Positions 25,325-33,987 of a stretch of 64,000 bases of DNA are shown here, in pieces (position 1 is the first letter of the stretch; every line of letters begins with the position of its first letter). Origin of the DNA: Dyella sp. AtDHG13 (GTDB taxonomy: Bacteria; Pseudomonadota; Gammaproteobacteria; Xanthomonadales; Rhodanobacteraceae); the NCBI RefSeq assembly GCF_003201105.1, contig NZ_QICJ01000009.1:124001-188000 (forward strand), written 5' to 3'. The notes below the pieces were generated by a model. That model saw only the letters and a program-made list of their open reading frames with translations. It did not search any database and was not told the DNA's origin. The translations under genes were made by a program, and so were the position numbers.

Positions 25325-25907
25325 CCACCGCGTTGGCACCTACATCAAGGAAGCACAGCCGTTCGCCCAACCCATCCTCGAACACCTGCGGGATCTGATT
25401 CACGAGGTCTGCCCCCAGGTTGAAGAGGACGTCAAATGGAGCATGCCCTTCTTCAACTACAAGGGTGCGCCCATCTGCTCGATGGCGGCATTCAAGCAGC
25501 ACTGCTCGCTGGGCTTCTGGCGCTACAAGGACATCGTCGGCGCCAAGAACGACAACGGCATGGGCCAGTTCGGCAAGCTGACCTCGCTCAAGGACCTGCC
25601 GCCCAGCGACGTGCTCGTGGCCTATATCCAGAAGGCGATGGCGCTCAACGAGACGGGTGCGAAGTCCCGGCGCGCCCGGGCCGCGGCCAGGCCCGCGCCG
25701 CCGCTGCCCGATGACCTGGCGGCACAGTTCGCGAAAGAGGAACACGCCGCCGCCCGCAAGACCTACGAGGCCTTTCCGCCCGGCGCGCGACGCGAATACG
25801 TGGAGTGGATCAACGGGGCAAAGACCGACGCCACGCGCCAGAAGCGCATCGCCACTACACTGCAGTGGCTGGCCGAAGGTAAACGGCGCAACTGGAAATA
25901 CGAGTAA
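25314..25907 (+). CDS. YdeI/OmpD-associated (DUF1801-like) protein
   Basis: 197 aa. The N-terminal DUF1801-like domain shows VEEDVKWSMPFFNYKGAPIC and FKQHCSLGFWRYKD. The C-terminal bacteriocin-protection (YdeI) helical part shows PPGARREYVEWINGAKTDAT and RQKRIATTLQWLAEGKR. The combination is the usual YdeI family layout; the biochemical role is not known. Start: ATG 25314 after AGGAAAACCACC. The stop shares one base with the start of the next gene (TAATG). Confidence 0.9.
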   Translation: MARDHRVGTYIKEAQPFAQPILEHLRDLIHEVCPQVEEDVKWSMPFFNYKGAPICSMAAFKQHCSLGFWRYKDIVGAKNDNGMGQFGKLTSLKDLPPSDVLVAYIQKAMALNETGAKSRRARAAARPAPPLPDDLAAQFAKEEHAAARKTYEAFPPGARREYVEWINGAKTDATRQKRIATTLQWLAEGKRRNWKYE

Positions 25908-26374
25908 TGCTGAAAGCCCCCCGGCTCCATTTCGGAATCGATGACCCGGACGCTCCCGACGTCTCGCCATTGATCCGGGAGCTGGACGGCTATCTGGCGG
26001 AGCTTTACCCCACCGGCAACATACGGCCGGTGACGGCGCAGGAACTGAAGCAAGCCAATGTCACCTTTCTCACCGCGCGTGTCGACGGCACGCCGGTGGC
26101 CTGCGGCGCCATCGTGCGGCACGGCGACTACGCGGAAGTGAAGCGCATGTACGTGCTGCCAGCCTGCCGCGGGCTCGACCTGGGCAAGCAGCTCCTGGAT
26201 GCTCTGGAAACGGAGATCGCGCGCACCGGTGGCAAGGTGGTTCGCCTGGAAACCGGCACCGCGCAGGCGGAAGCGCTGGAACTCTATGGGCACGCTGGTT
26301 ATCGTCGCTGTCCACCGTTTGGTGAACATCGCGCCAACCCGCGCAGCATCTGCATGGAGAAAGCCCTCGCATGA
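25907..26374 (+). CDS. GNAT-family N-acetyltransferase
   Basis: 155 aa. Motif A is VKRMYVLPACRGLDLGKQLL (acetyl-CoA loop RGLDLG); motif B is VVRLETGTAQAEALELYGHA and YRR. The family resembles PhnO/amino-acid-type acetyltransferases. The TAATG junction with the YdeI-like gene and the ATGA junction with the next acetyltransferase indicate one operon. Confidence 0.88.
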   Translation: MLKAPRLHFGIDDPDAPDVSPLIRELDGYLAELYPTGNIRPVTAQELKQANVTFLTARVDGTPVACGAIVRHGDYAEVKRMYVLPACRGLDLGKQLLDALETEIARTGGKVVRLETGTAQAEALELYGHAGYRRCPPFGEHRANPRSICMEKALA

Positions 26375-26946
26375 TCCGCATTGCCCATGGCGACGACGCC
26401 ACTGCCGTGCACGACATCTACACGCCGTCGGTACTGCGCGGCGTGGAAACGTTCGAAACGGAACTGCCCGGCGTCGACGCCATGCGCGAACGCATCCTCG
26501 CGCGCCTGCGCCACTACCCGTGGATCGTGTGGGAGGAAGGTGGCCGCGTGCTCGCCTATGCCTATGCCAGCCGCTTCCGCGAACGCGCGGCGTATGACTG
26601 GATCGCCGAGACGTCCATCTACGTCCACGCGGACGCCCGCCGGCGCGGCATCGCCCGTCGCCTCTACGCCACCTTGCTCGACGCCATGCGCCTGCAGGGC
26701 ATCAACCAGGCGGTCGGCGTGATCACCCTGCCCGGCCAGGGCAGCGTCGCCATGCACGAGGCCATGGGCTTTGCGCCCGCCGGCGTATGGCGCGGCGCGG
26801 GCTACAAGCTCGATGCCTGGTGGGACGTGGGCGTGTGGCAACTCGAACTGCAGGCGCCACAGAACCCGCCCCGCCGCGTGGTGCCGTTCGCGGAACTGCG
26901 CGAGACGCCGGACTGGGCCGCCCTGCTGCAGCGCGCCAACGCCTGA
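26371..26946 (+). CDS. GNAT acetyltransferase, phosphinothricin-acetyltransferase-like
   Basis: 191 aa. Matches the Pat/YncA branch: IAHGDDATAVHDIYTPSVLR at the N-terminus, FRERAAYDWIAETSIYVHAD, the acetyl-CoA loop RRRGIARRLY, and GFAPAGVWRGAGYKLDAWWD. Family members acetylate methionine sulphoximine/sulphone or phosphinothricin. It overlaps the preceding GNAT gene by ATGA. It is the third acetyltransferase in 2.4 kb. Confidence 0.9.
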   Translation: MIRIAHGDDATAVHDIYTPSVLRGVETFETELPGVDAMRERILARLRHYPWIVWEEGGRVLAYAYASRFRERAAYDWIAETSIYVHADARRRGIARRLYATLLDAMRLQGINQAVGVITLPGQGSVAMHEAMGFAPAGVWRGAGYKLDAWWDVGVWQLELQAPQNPPRRVVPFAELRETPDWAALLQRANA

Positions 26947-27021
26947 CACCCTCCCGGCGCCCGCGCGGGCCCGGCCCCTCCTCGGCTACCATTGGCGTTT
27001 TGGCATTACCGAGGACGTTCC

Positions 27022-27783
27022 ATGCAGCTCAACCAGGTCAAGGCGATCATCACCGGCGGCGCCTCCGGTCTCGGCCACGCGGTGGCCCAGTACCTTGTCG
27101 CCAACGGCGGCAAGGTGGCCCTGCTCGACGTGAACGAAGAAAAGGGCCAGGAAGCCGCCAAGGTGCTGAACGGCCATTTCTACCGCACCGACGTCACCTC
27201 CGAGGAAGGCGTGTCGGCCAACGTCGCCGCCGCCAGCGCCGCGATGGGCGGACTGAACGTGGTGGTGAACTGCGCCGGCATCCTGGGCGCGGGCCGCATG
27301 CTCGGCAAGGAAGGCCCGATGCCGCTCAACACCTTTGCCACCACGGTGATGGTGAACCTGGTGGGCAGCTTCAACGTCGCCAAGGCCGGCGCCGCCCTGA
27401 TGCAGAACAACGAGACGGGCGAAGACGGCGAGCGCGGCGTGATCATCAACACCGCCTCCGTGGCCGCCTACGAAGGCCAGATCGGCCAGGCCGCCTACTC
27501 CGCGTCCAAGGGCGGCGTGGTCGGCATGACGCTGCCGATGGCGCGCGAGCTGTCGCGCTTCGGCATCCGCGTGGCGACCATCGCGCCGGGCATCTTCTGG
27601 ACCCCGATGGTGGACGGCATGCCGCCGCAGGTGCAGGAATCGCTGTCGGCCTCCATCCCCTTCCCCTCGCGACTGGGCAAGCCGGACGAGTTCGCCAGCA
27701 CGGTGGGCTTCATCCTGGGCAACCGCTACATCAACGGCGAAACCATCCGCCTCGACGGCGCGGTTCGTCTGGCTCCGAAGTAA
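27022..27783 (+). CDS. SDR-family dehydrogenase, type-2 3-hydroxyacyl-CoA dehydrogenase-like
   Basis: 253 aa. Rossmann TGGASGLG motif at residue 12, NCAG(I) in VVVNCAGIL, catalytic Ser in INTASVAAYEGQ, and YSASKGG (YxxxK) at about residue 160. The overall sequence resembles human HSD17B10/bacterial 2-methyl-3-hydroxybutyryl-CoA dehydrogenase, a NAD-dependent step of isoleucine and fatty-acid breakdown, which would fit the liu genes 7 kb upstream (inference). Start: ATG 27022 after GAGGA. Confidence 0.9.
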   Translation: MQLNQVKAIITGGASGLGHAVAQYLVANGGKVALLDVNEEKGQEAAKVLNGHFYRTDVTSEEGVSANVAAASAAMGGLNVVVNCAGILGAGRMLGKEGPMPLNTFATTVMVNLVGSFNVAKAGAALMQNNETGEDGERGVIINTASVAAYEGQIGQAAYSASKGGVVGMTLPMARELSRFGIRVATIAPGIFWTPMVDGMPPQVQESLSASIPFPSRLGKPDEFASTVGFILGNRYINGETIRLDGAVRLAPK

Positions 27784-27785
27784 TC

Positions 27786-27880
27786 AGGGAATAGGGAATC
27801 GGGAATGGGGAATAGCAAAAGCCCCGCCCGCGTCTCGCTCCCTGCTCTTACTATTCCCTATTCACCATTCTCTATTCCCT
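27786..27880. repeat. Imperfect 30-bp inverted repeat of GGGAAT units
   Basis: Left arm 27786-27815 and right arm 27851-27880 match at 26 of 30 positions when one is reverse-complemented. Each arm is a run of GGGAATA/GGGAATC-type units, all purine on one strand. The 35-base loop is GC-rich. The element fills the gap between the SDR gene stop and the efpL start, ending seven bases before the efpL ATG, which has no visible Shine-Dalgarno. Confidence 0.8.
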
Positions 27881-27887
27881 CCAAAAC

Positions 27888-28451
27888 ATGAAAGCTTCCG
27901 ACGTCAAGAAAGGCAACGTGGTCGAACACGATGGCACCGTCTACCAGGTGCGCGACATCGAGCGCAGCGCGCCCACCGCGCGTGGCGGTAACGTCACCTT
28001 CCGCTTCACCATGTATTCCATCCCCGGTGGCCGCAAGTTCGACCTGAGCCTGCGCGCCGACGACGATCTCAAGGAAATGGACCTGGTCCGCCGCGAGGCG
28101 AACTTCTCGTACATGGACGGCGAGGTCTTCGTGTTCATGGACAAGGAGGACTACACCCAGTACCTGCTCTCGCCGGAACTGGTGGGCGACAACGCGGGCT
28201 ACGTGGTCGAGGACGTCGAGGGCTACTACGTGCAGCTCATCGACGACGCGCCGGTGGGCCTGCAGGTGCCGACCAGCGTCACGCTGACCGTGGTCGACAC
28301 CGCGCCGGAACTGAAGGGCGCCAGCGCCACCAAGCGCACCAAGCCGGCCAAGCTCAACACCGGCATCGAAATCCAGGTGCCCGAATACATCACCAACGAA
28401 GAGAAGGTGTGGGTGAACACGCTGACGGGCGAGTTCGCCGGACGGGCTTGA
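27888..28451 (+). CDS. efpL: EfpL (YeiP), elongation factor P-like protein
   Basis: 187 aa, three-domain EF-P fold. EfpL-specific features: the tip loop [12 protein letters not shown] in place of the PGKG loop of [23 protein letters not shown], and the C-terminal [20 protein letters not shown] then QVPEYI. EfpL helps ribosomes through polyproline and related stalls and, unlike EF-P, has an Arg at the tip. A standard EF-P is present at 61.5 kb. No ribosome-binding site is visible before the ATG because a repeat element abuts it. Confidence 0.95.
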   Translation: MKASDVKKGNVVEHDGTVYQVRDIERSAPTARGGNVTFRFTMYSIPGGRKFDLSLRADDDLKEMDLVRREANFSYMDGEVFVFMDKEDYTQYLLSPELVGDNAGYVVEDVEGYYVQLIDDAPVGLQVPTSVTLTVVDTAPELKGASATKRTKPAKLNTGIEIQVPEYITNEEKVWVNTLTGEFAGRA

Positions 28452-28458
28452 GGGCAGG

Positions 28459-28550
28459 AACGAGGGGAGAGGAGTGAGAAGTGAGAGAAAGCCCGCCAGC
28501 GCGATGCTCCTCTCTCGCTCCTCACTACTCTTCACTCACTTCTCGCTCTT
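28459..28550. repeat. AGTGAGAAG-type stem-loop repeat, copy A
   Basis: Purine-rich left arm (28459-28493, containing gaggagtgagaagtgagag and ending gagagaaagcc) and pyrimidine-rich right arm (28507-28550, ending actcacttctcgctctt). The arms can fold on each other imperfectly. The same left core, the gagagaaagcc boundary and the 17-base actcacttctcgctctt end recur at 41679-41765. It lies between efpL and the AmiD-like gene. Confidence 0.75.
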
Positions 28551-28608
28551 CTTGACGCCACGGCGGCGCTGCGGCACGTTCGCCACTTCCCTGTCAGGAA
28601 GCCATGCC

Positions 28609-29421
28609 GTGTCGCGCTCCCTTGCCCCGCATGTCCGCTGGTTTTCCCTCCGCCGCTGGCTGATGTCGCTGTGCCTGGCGGTCACGCTTTCGGCGTGTGC
28701 ACCGGCGCCGGTGCGCAACCCCATCGCGCAATGGGTGCCCTCGCCCAACTTCGACGCGCGCCGCCCGGTGCTGATCGTCATCCATTTCACCAACGAGCAA
28801 TCCGCCTCGCAGGCGCTGCATACGCTGCGTACGGCCAATAGCGGCGGCCCGGTGAGTGCGCACTATCTGGTCGGCAACGACGGCCGCATCTACCAACTGG
28901 TGGCCGACAGCGAACGCGCATGGCATGCGGGCGCCGGCCATTGGGGCACGATCACCGATGTGAACTCGGGCTCCATCGGCATCGAGCTGGACAACGACGG
29001 CGACTCGCCCTTCACCCAGGTGCAGATCGACAGCCTGCTGCGCCTGCTGGCCGACCTCACCGATCGCCTGCGCATTCCGCGCACGCAGATCATCGGCCAC
29101 GAAGACCTCGCGCCGGGGCGCAAGGACGATCCGGGCCCGCGCTTTCCCTGGCAGCAGCTGGCGCAGGCCGGCTTCGGCCTGTGGCCGCAGGGGCCCTTGG
29201 TCGATCCGCCGCTCGGCTTCGATCCGTGGGCGGCGCTGGGCCTGATCGGCTATCCGCTGGATAACCGCGCCGCCACGGTGCATTCCTTCCATCACCACTT
29301 CCGTGGCATGGACGCCAGCGTCAGCGGCGACACGCTGGACGCGCAGGACCTGCGCATCCTGTACGCGCTGTCGCGGCAGCTCGGTGCCGGCAACGGCACA
29401 CTCGTCGCACCATCGGGCTGA
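28609..29421 (+). CDS. AmiD-like N-acetylmuramoyl-L-alanine amidase, lipoprotein
   Basis: 270 aa. Basic N-terminus and hydrophobic stretch end in lipobox LSAC (Cys30). The Amidase_2 domain has zinc ligands in VLIVIHFTNE, the pair VSAHYLVGNDGRIYQLV and WHAG, and IIGHEDLAPGRKDDPGP. The C-terminal about 65 residues (YPLDNRAATVHSFHHHF) form a peptidoglycan-binding-like tail. Length and layout match E. coli AmiD (276 aa), an outer-membrane lipoprotein that cleaves the MurNAc-peptide bond. Start: GTG 28609 with AGGAAG upstream; ATG 28663 would shorten the signal. Confidence 0.88.
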   Translation: MSRSLAPHVRWFSLRRWLMSLCLAVTLSACAPAPVRNPIAQWVPSPNFDARRPVLIVIHFTNEQSASQALHTLRTANSGGPVSAHYLVGNDGRIYQLVADSERAWHAGAGHWGTITDVNSGSIGIELDNDGDSPFTQVQIDSLLRLLADLTDRLRIPRTQIIGHEDLAPGRKDDPGPRFPWQQLAQAGFGLWPQGPLVDPPLGFDPWAALGLIGYPLDNRAATVHSFHHHFRGMDASVSGDTLDAQDLRILYALSRQLGAGNGTLVAPSG

Positions 29422-29499
29422 CGGCCCGTCGATCCGTCGCGTTTGCTTCAGGCTGGTTGAGGCAAAATCCCTCGCGTCACCAAGGAGCTTTGCCGCGTC

Positions 29500-31584
29500 A
29501 TGTCTTCGACGGGTTATTCGCTGCGCGCCACGGTCGTCGACAGCCTGCTCACCGCCAAGCGCCCGGACGTGCCGGTGCGCGTGGTCGTGCGCAATACCGC
29601 CGCGGTCATCCTGCCGCTGGCGATCGGCATTGCCACGGGGCATCCAGGGATCGGGCTGGGCATCGGCGCCGGCGCGCTCGACACCATGTTCTCGGATCAA
29701 CCGGGCCCGTATCGCCAGCGCATGACGCGCCTGCTGCTGGCCTCGCTCGCCGCCGGCCTGGCCGCGCTGATCGGCTTTCTCACCGGCGACCAGTTGATTC
29801 CCATCCTGATCGCCACCGCCGCCTTCGGCTTCTTCGGCGGCCTGCTGGTGGTGTTCGGCGCGGACATGGCCCGCGTGGGCATGACCAGCATGATCCTGCT
29901 CGTGGTCACCGCCGCCACGCCACGGCCCTTCGCGGAGGCCCTGGGTGCGTCGGCGTTGATCTTCGCCGGTGGCCTGCTGCTTACGCTGTTCTCCGTCGCC
30001 GCGTGGCCATTGCAGCGCTATCGCCCCGAGCGGCATGCGCTGGCGGACGTGTATCGCGGCCTCGCCTCGCTCGCGCGCCAGCAGGAGCACGACGATGCCG
30101 ACGTGCCCGCGCTCACCGACGCCATGACCACGCTGCAGCACACCCTGCTGGGCCGCCACCACGCGCGCGGTCGCGCCATGGAAGCCTTCGGCGTGCTGCT
30201 GGAGCTGGCCGAACGCATCCGCCTGGAACTCGTGGCGATGGCGGAACTGCGCGCCAACCCGACCATCCACGCCATGTTCCGTGGCGACGCCGCGCGCGTG
30301 CTGGCGGCCATCGCCGATGCGCTGGAAGCGGCCGAATCGCCGCAGCAGGCGGAGCACGCGCTGCAGACCCTGCAGGCCAGCGAGAACGCCTTGCTCGGCG
30401 ATGGCGGCAAGGCGGACGGCCTGGCGACGCACATCCACGCGCTGTCGGGCCAGCTGGCCGCCGCGGTGCGCAACGCGAACTGGGCCGGCAGCCGCGGCGA
30501 ACTGCGCGCCGCCGCCGCGGAAACGCCCTTGCCCGCCGCCCTGCGCAGCAGCTCGGCGCGCGCCACCCTGCGCGCCAATCTGACGCCGCATTCGGTGGCC
30601 TTTCGCCATGCCGTGCGCACCGCCATCACCTTGTCGGCCACGCTGCTGGTGTCGCGCGAACTCGGCCTGCCCCACGGTTACTGGCTGCCGATGACGGCGG
30701 CGATCGTGCTGCGCCCCGATTTCGCCGCCACCTTCAACTTCGGCCTGCTGCGCGTGGTCGGCACGGTGCTTGGCCTGGTGCTGACCACGGCGCTGCTGCA
30801 TTTCACCCCGCACGAAGCCTGGGCGCACCTGGCCCTGATGGCCGTGCTGTGCATGGGCTTTCGCTACCTGGCCACCGCGCACTACGGCGTGGCGGTGGCG
30901 GCGCTGACCGGCACGGTGGTGATCCTGTTGTCGTTCGAGGGCGTGAACTCCAGCGACGCCGTGATGGATCGCGTGATCAACACCGCGCTGGGCAGCGGCA
31001 TCGCCCTGCTCGCCTACGTGCTATGGCCCACCTGGGAGCGCGCACGCGCACGCGCCGCGCTGTCGGACATGCTCGACGCCTATGCCGACTACCTCAACGC
31101 GCTCGCCCGCCCGGAGCGCCGCGACGGCCGCCGCGAGGCGCGCACGGCGGCACGCACCGCGCGCAGCAACGCGCAGGCCTCGCTGGACCGCATGCGCGCC
31201 GAGCCCGGTACGCCCGTGCAGCTGCTGGAACTGGCCAATGCGCTGTTCGCCAACGGCAACCGCCTAGCGCGCACGGCGATGACGCTGGAAGCGCTGATCG
31301 ACGATCACCCCAGCCTGCCGGAAACGGCGGAAATGTGCTCCTTCGTCGATCACGCCGCCGGCGCGCTGCACGCCATCGCCAACGCCTTGCGCGCCCACCG
31401 CGCGCCCGAGCAGTTGCCCGACCTGCGCGGACTGCAACGCACCTTCGCCGCCCTGCTCACCATGGCCGAGGACCGCCAGGCCGCCGAACTGCTCACGCGC
31501 ATCAGCGACCGGCTGGTGGACAACGTGAACACGCTGGCGCACATCACGGGGCGTAGTCCCAACAAGTCCACGGCGACGGTGTAG
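29500..31584 (+). CDS. FUSC-family (YccS/AaeB-like) inner-membrane transporter
   Basis: 694 aa. Two hydrophobic blocks, each of several membrane helices, flank a long soluble helical part: residues about 25-175 (VILPLAIGIATGHPGIGLGI; FGFFGGLLVVFGADMARVG) and about 370-515 (ALRTAITLSATLLVSRELGL-like start; the FUSC signature GYWLPMTAAIVLRPDF). The C-terminus is again soluble. AaeB-type proteins export aromatic acids; YccS-like ones have unknown cargo. AAGGAG lies 12 bases before the ATG. No membrane-fusion partner gene is adjacent. Confidence 0.88.
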   Translation: MSSTGYSLRATVVDSLLTAKRPDVPVRVVVRNTAAVILPLAIGIATGHPGIGLGIGAGALDTMFSDQPGPYRQRMTRLLLASLAAGLAALIGFLTGDQLIPILIATAAFGFFGGLLVVFGADMARVGMTSMILLVVTAATPRPFAEALGASALIFAGGLLLTLFSVAAWPLQRYRPERHALADVYRGLASLARQQEHDDADVPALTDAMTTLQHTLLGRHHARGRAMEAFGVLLELAERIRLELVAMAELRANPTIHAMFRGDAARVLAAIADALEAAESPQQAEHALQTLQASENALLGDGGKADGLATHIHALSGQLAAAVRNANWAGSRGELRAAAAETPLPAALRSSSARATLRANLTPHSVAFRHAVRTAITLSATLLVSRELGLPHGYWLPMTAAIVLRPDFAATFNFGLLRVVGTVLGLVLTTALLHFTPHEAWAHLALMAVLCMGFRYLATAHYGVAVAALTGTVVILLSFEGVNSSDAVMDRVINTALGSGIALLAYVLWPTWERARARAALSDMLDAYADYLNALARPERRDGRREARTAARTARSNAQASLDRMRAEPGTPVQLLELANALFANGNRLARTAMTLEALIDDHPSLPETAEMCSFVDHAAGALHAIANALRAHRAPEQLPDLRGLQRTFAALLTMAEDRQAAELLTRISDRLVDNVNTLAHITGRSPNKSTATV

Positions 31585-31620
31585 GGACCTGTTCAAGAAC
31601 TCGCGCTGGCGTCCAATGTC

Positions 31621-31759
31621 CTCACCGTCATTCCGGCGCAGGCCGGAATCCAGTAGCGGAAGCGCCCGGTTTTCGCCGTGACGTCAAAACCTTTTGCCTT
31701 TCTGCGAAAACCGTACTGTAAGGCCACTGGATTCCGGCCTGCGCCGGAATGACGGTGAG
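31621..31759. repeat. 139-bp element with 34-bp perfect terminal inverted repeats
   Basis: Left end 31621-31654 (ctcaccgtcattccggcgca...) and right end 31726-31759 are exact reverse complements over 34 bases. Inside is a second inverted repeat, CGGTTTTCGC (31668-31677) and GCGAAAACCG (31704-31713). There is no ORF and no obvious target duplication. The GTCATTCCGGCG...CCAGT ends match the type of repeat seen again at 61.3 kb. It lies between convergent genes and may act as a terminator. Confidence 0.9.
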
Positions 31760-31810
31760 GGGAATGAATTTCACGGAGATCGTGAAATGGCCGGTGGAAC
31801 CCGTAAAACC

Positions 31811-32185
31811 TCAGGCCCCGACACGCCGCCTCACGGCGTCGATATCACGCACCGGCCGCACCTCGATACGCCCGGTGCGTGCCCACGGAAATTCCGAGGC
31901 GATGCGCACGGCCTCGTCCATGTCCGCCGCCTCGATCAGGTTGAAGCCGCCGAGGTATTCCTTGGCTTCGGCGAACGGGCCGTCCATCACGCTCATCTTG
32001 TTGTCGCGCACGCGCAGCGACTTGGCCTGGTTCGGCCCTTCGAGCTGCATGGAGTCGAGCAGGTGGCCCTCAGCGCGCAGTTCGTCGGCATGCACGAAGC
32101 AGCCGTGCATCATCTTGTCGAACTCGCCTGCCGGCAGGGCGTCGAGCAGGGCGTCGTCGTTGTAGATCATCACCAGGAACTTCAT
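31811..32185 (-). CDS. YCII/DGPF-domain protein
   Basis: 124 aa. MKFLVMIYNDDALLDALPAG opens the domain, and MSVMDGPFAEAKEYLGGFNL carries the DGPF signature; WARTGRIEVRPV closes it. This family is often found with sigma-70-like (ECF) or DGPF partners; none is adjacent here. Start: ATG 32185 with GGGAGG five bases upstream. The molecular function is not established for the family. Confidence 0.9.
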   Translation of the reverse strand: MKFLVMIYNDDALLDALPAGEFDKMMHGCFVHADELRAEGHLLDSMQLEGPNQAKSLRVRDNKMSVMDGPFAEAKEYLGGFNLIEAADMDEAVRIASEFPWARTGRIEVRPVRDIDAVRRRVGA

Positions 32186-32399
32186 GTTGCCTCCCGTGGC
32201 AAGCAAGTGCGATCGCGACCGACATCATGACGGCAGAAGCTTGCGGTTGCATGTGCGTAACGGCGGGTATTCATTCCACGGCCATGCCCCGGCAATCTCG
32301 CCGCCCCTGAGCGGAGCAATCCCGGCACCAAGCCAGCCCCGCCCGCTTACGCTGCACCGCGCCGAGACGGCGCCCCGGCCGTGGCATACACTCGGGAAC

Positions 32400-33434
32400 A
32401 TGCTCAAGATCGATACGCACGCCCACATCCTGCCCCGCGACTGGCCGAACCTGGCCGCCAAGTACGGGGACGATCGCTTCCCCGTGATGATCCACAACGA
32501 CGGGCGCCATCGCATCTACAAGGACGGCAAGTTTTTCCGCGAGGTGTGGGAGTCCGCCTTCGATCCACAGCAGCGCATCGACGATTACGCGCGGTTCGGG
32601 GTGAGCGTGCAGGTGGTCTCCACCGTACCGGTGCTGTTCTCCTACTGGGCGCCGGGCTACCAGGCGCTGGAGCTGCATCGCCACCTGAACGACGACATGG
32701 CGCGGATCTGCAACGACCATCCGCGCCACTACGCCGGTATCGGCACCGTGCCGCTGCAATCGCCGGAGCTGGCCATACGCGAGCTGGAGCGCTGCATCGA
32801 CGAGCTCGGCCTGCAGGGCGTGCAGGTGGGCTCGCACTGCAACGAGTGGAACCTCGACGCGCCGGAGCTGTTCCCCTTCTTCGAGGCCGCGGCCGATCTC
32901 GGCGCCGCGATCATGGTGCATCCCTGGGACATGATGGGCGCCGCCAGCATGCCCAAGTACTGGCTGCCGTGGCTGGTGGGCATGCCCGCCGAGCAGTCGC
33001 GCGCAGGCTGCTGCCTGGTGTTCGGCGGCGTGCTCGAACGCCTGCCCAAGCTGCGCGTGATGCTGGCCCACGGCGGCGGCAGCTTCCCCTGGTCCATCGG
33101 CCGCATCGAGCACGGCTTTCGCATGCGCCCGGACCTGGTCGCCACGGACAACCCGCGCAACCCGCGCGAATACCTCAAGCGGCTGTATTTCGACTCGTGC
33201 GTGCACGACCCGCAGGCCTTGCGCTATCTCCTGGATGTGACCGGGGTCGAGCGCGTGATGCTGGGGACCGATTATCCTTTCCCGCTGGGGGAACAGCATC
33301 CGGGCAGCGGCATCGAGTCACTCGGGCTCGACCAGGCCGCCCGCGCGCAGCTCTTCCACGGCACCGCCCTGGAATGGCTGGGGCTGCCGCTACAGCGTTT
33401 CCAACCTCACACCCTCTCACAGGAAAAGGCATGA
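32400..33434 (+). CDS. 2-amino-3-carboxymuconate-6-semialdehyde decarboxylase (ACMSD)-type amidohydrolase
   Basis: 344 aa. Metal ligands: THAH (His7/His9), VHPWDMMG (about residue 180), MLAHGGGSFPWSIGRIEHG (about residue 222) and LGTDYPFPLGE (about residue 288). The Arg/Phe-rich N-terminal segment and SHCNEWNLD match bacterial ACMSD rather than generic amidohydrolases. It diverts the tryptophan-derived semialdehyde away from quinolinate. Kynureninase lies two genes downstream on the same strand. It overlaps the next gene by ATGA. Confidence 0.88.
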   Translation: MLKIDTHAHILPRDWPNLAAKYGDDRFPVMIHNDGRHRIYKDGKFFREVWESAFDPQQRIDDYARFGVSVQVVSTVPVLFSYWAPGYQALELHRHLNDDMARICNDHPRHYAGIGTVPLQSPELAIRELERCIDELGLQGVQVGSHCNEWNLDAPELFPFFEAAADLGAAIMVHPWDMMGAASMPKYWLPWLVGMPAEQSRAGCCLVFGGVLERLPKLRVMLAHGGGSFPWSIGRIEHGFRMRPDLVATDNPRNPREYLKRLYFDSCVHDPQALRYLLDVTGVERVMLGTDYPFPLGEQHPGSGIESLGLDQAARAQLFHGTALEWLGLPLQRFQPHTLSQEKA

Positions 33435-33931
33435 GCTTCTTCCGCAATACGGTAATCGCCGGCGCCCTCGTGCTCAGCGGAGCCGCGCAGGCCGGCGACG
33501 TCAGCATGGCCGGCGGCAGCGTCACCTTCCGCACGCCGGACCAGTGGGTAGACATCCTGGAAACCGACAGCGACCCCGAGGCACGCGTCTTCCAGGTGCC
33601 CGACCCCTCGCCCAACGGCAGCAACAGCCTTGCCCGCATTTCCGTCACGGTAAAGCAGGTCGGCAACAGCAGCGAGTTCCAGCAGTACGTGGCCAGCGCC
33701 ATGAGCAAGGCCAAAGCGCTCACCGGCTACCAGGCCGCCAGCGGCGGCGCGGCGGACAACTTCGTCTACACCGCGCAGGAAAACGGCGCGCAGTACAGCT
33801 ACAGCGAACGCTACTGGCTCAAGAACAACCACGCCATCCAGCTGCGTTGCGTGCGTCCCAGCCAGGCCGGCGCGGCGTGGCAGTCGGCGTTCGACAAGGG
33901 TTGCAACGACATCGCCGCGTCCCTGAAGTAA
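33431..33931 (+). CDS. Exported protein of unknown function in the kynurenine cluster
   Basis: 166 aa. Signal peptide MSFFRNTVIAGALVLSGAAQ then A-G. The mature part is hydrophilic, begins DVSMAGGSVTFRTPDQWVDI, and has two Cys (LRCVRPS, KGCND) that could form a disulphide. No family was recognised. It overlaps the ACMSD stop by ATGA, with AGGAAAAGG as ribosome site, so it is co-translated with a cytosolic catabolic enzyme. That is unexpected for a periplasmic protein. Confidence 0.8.
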   Translation: MSFFRNTVIAGALVLSGAAQAGDVSMAGGSVTFRTPDQWVDILETDSDPEARVFQVPDPSPNGSNSLARISVTVKQVGNSSEFQQYVASAMSKAKALTGYQAASGGAADNFVYTAQENGAQYSYSERYWLKNNHAIQLRCVRPSQAGAAWQSAFDKGCNDIAASLK

Positions 33932-33987
33932 GCCGTTCCTTCGCGTCGTGCCGCCGTCGGCACGACGCTTCCGCAAGAGACTCCCCG

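Noticed and set aside
28594-30882. 762-codon minus-strand frame
   Set aside because: Lies opposite the AmiD-like and FUSC genes and is compositionally a shadow.
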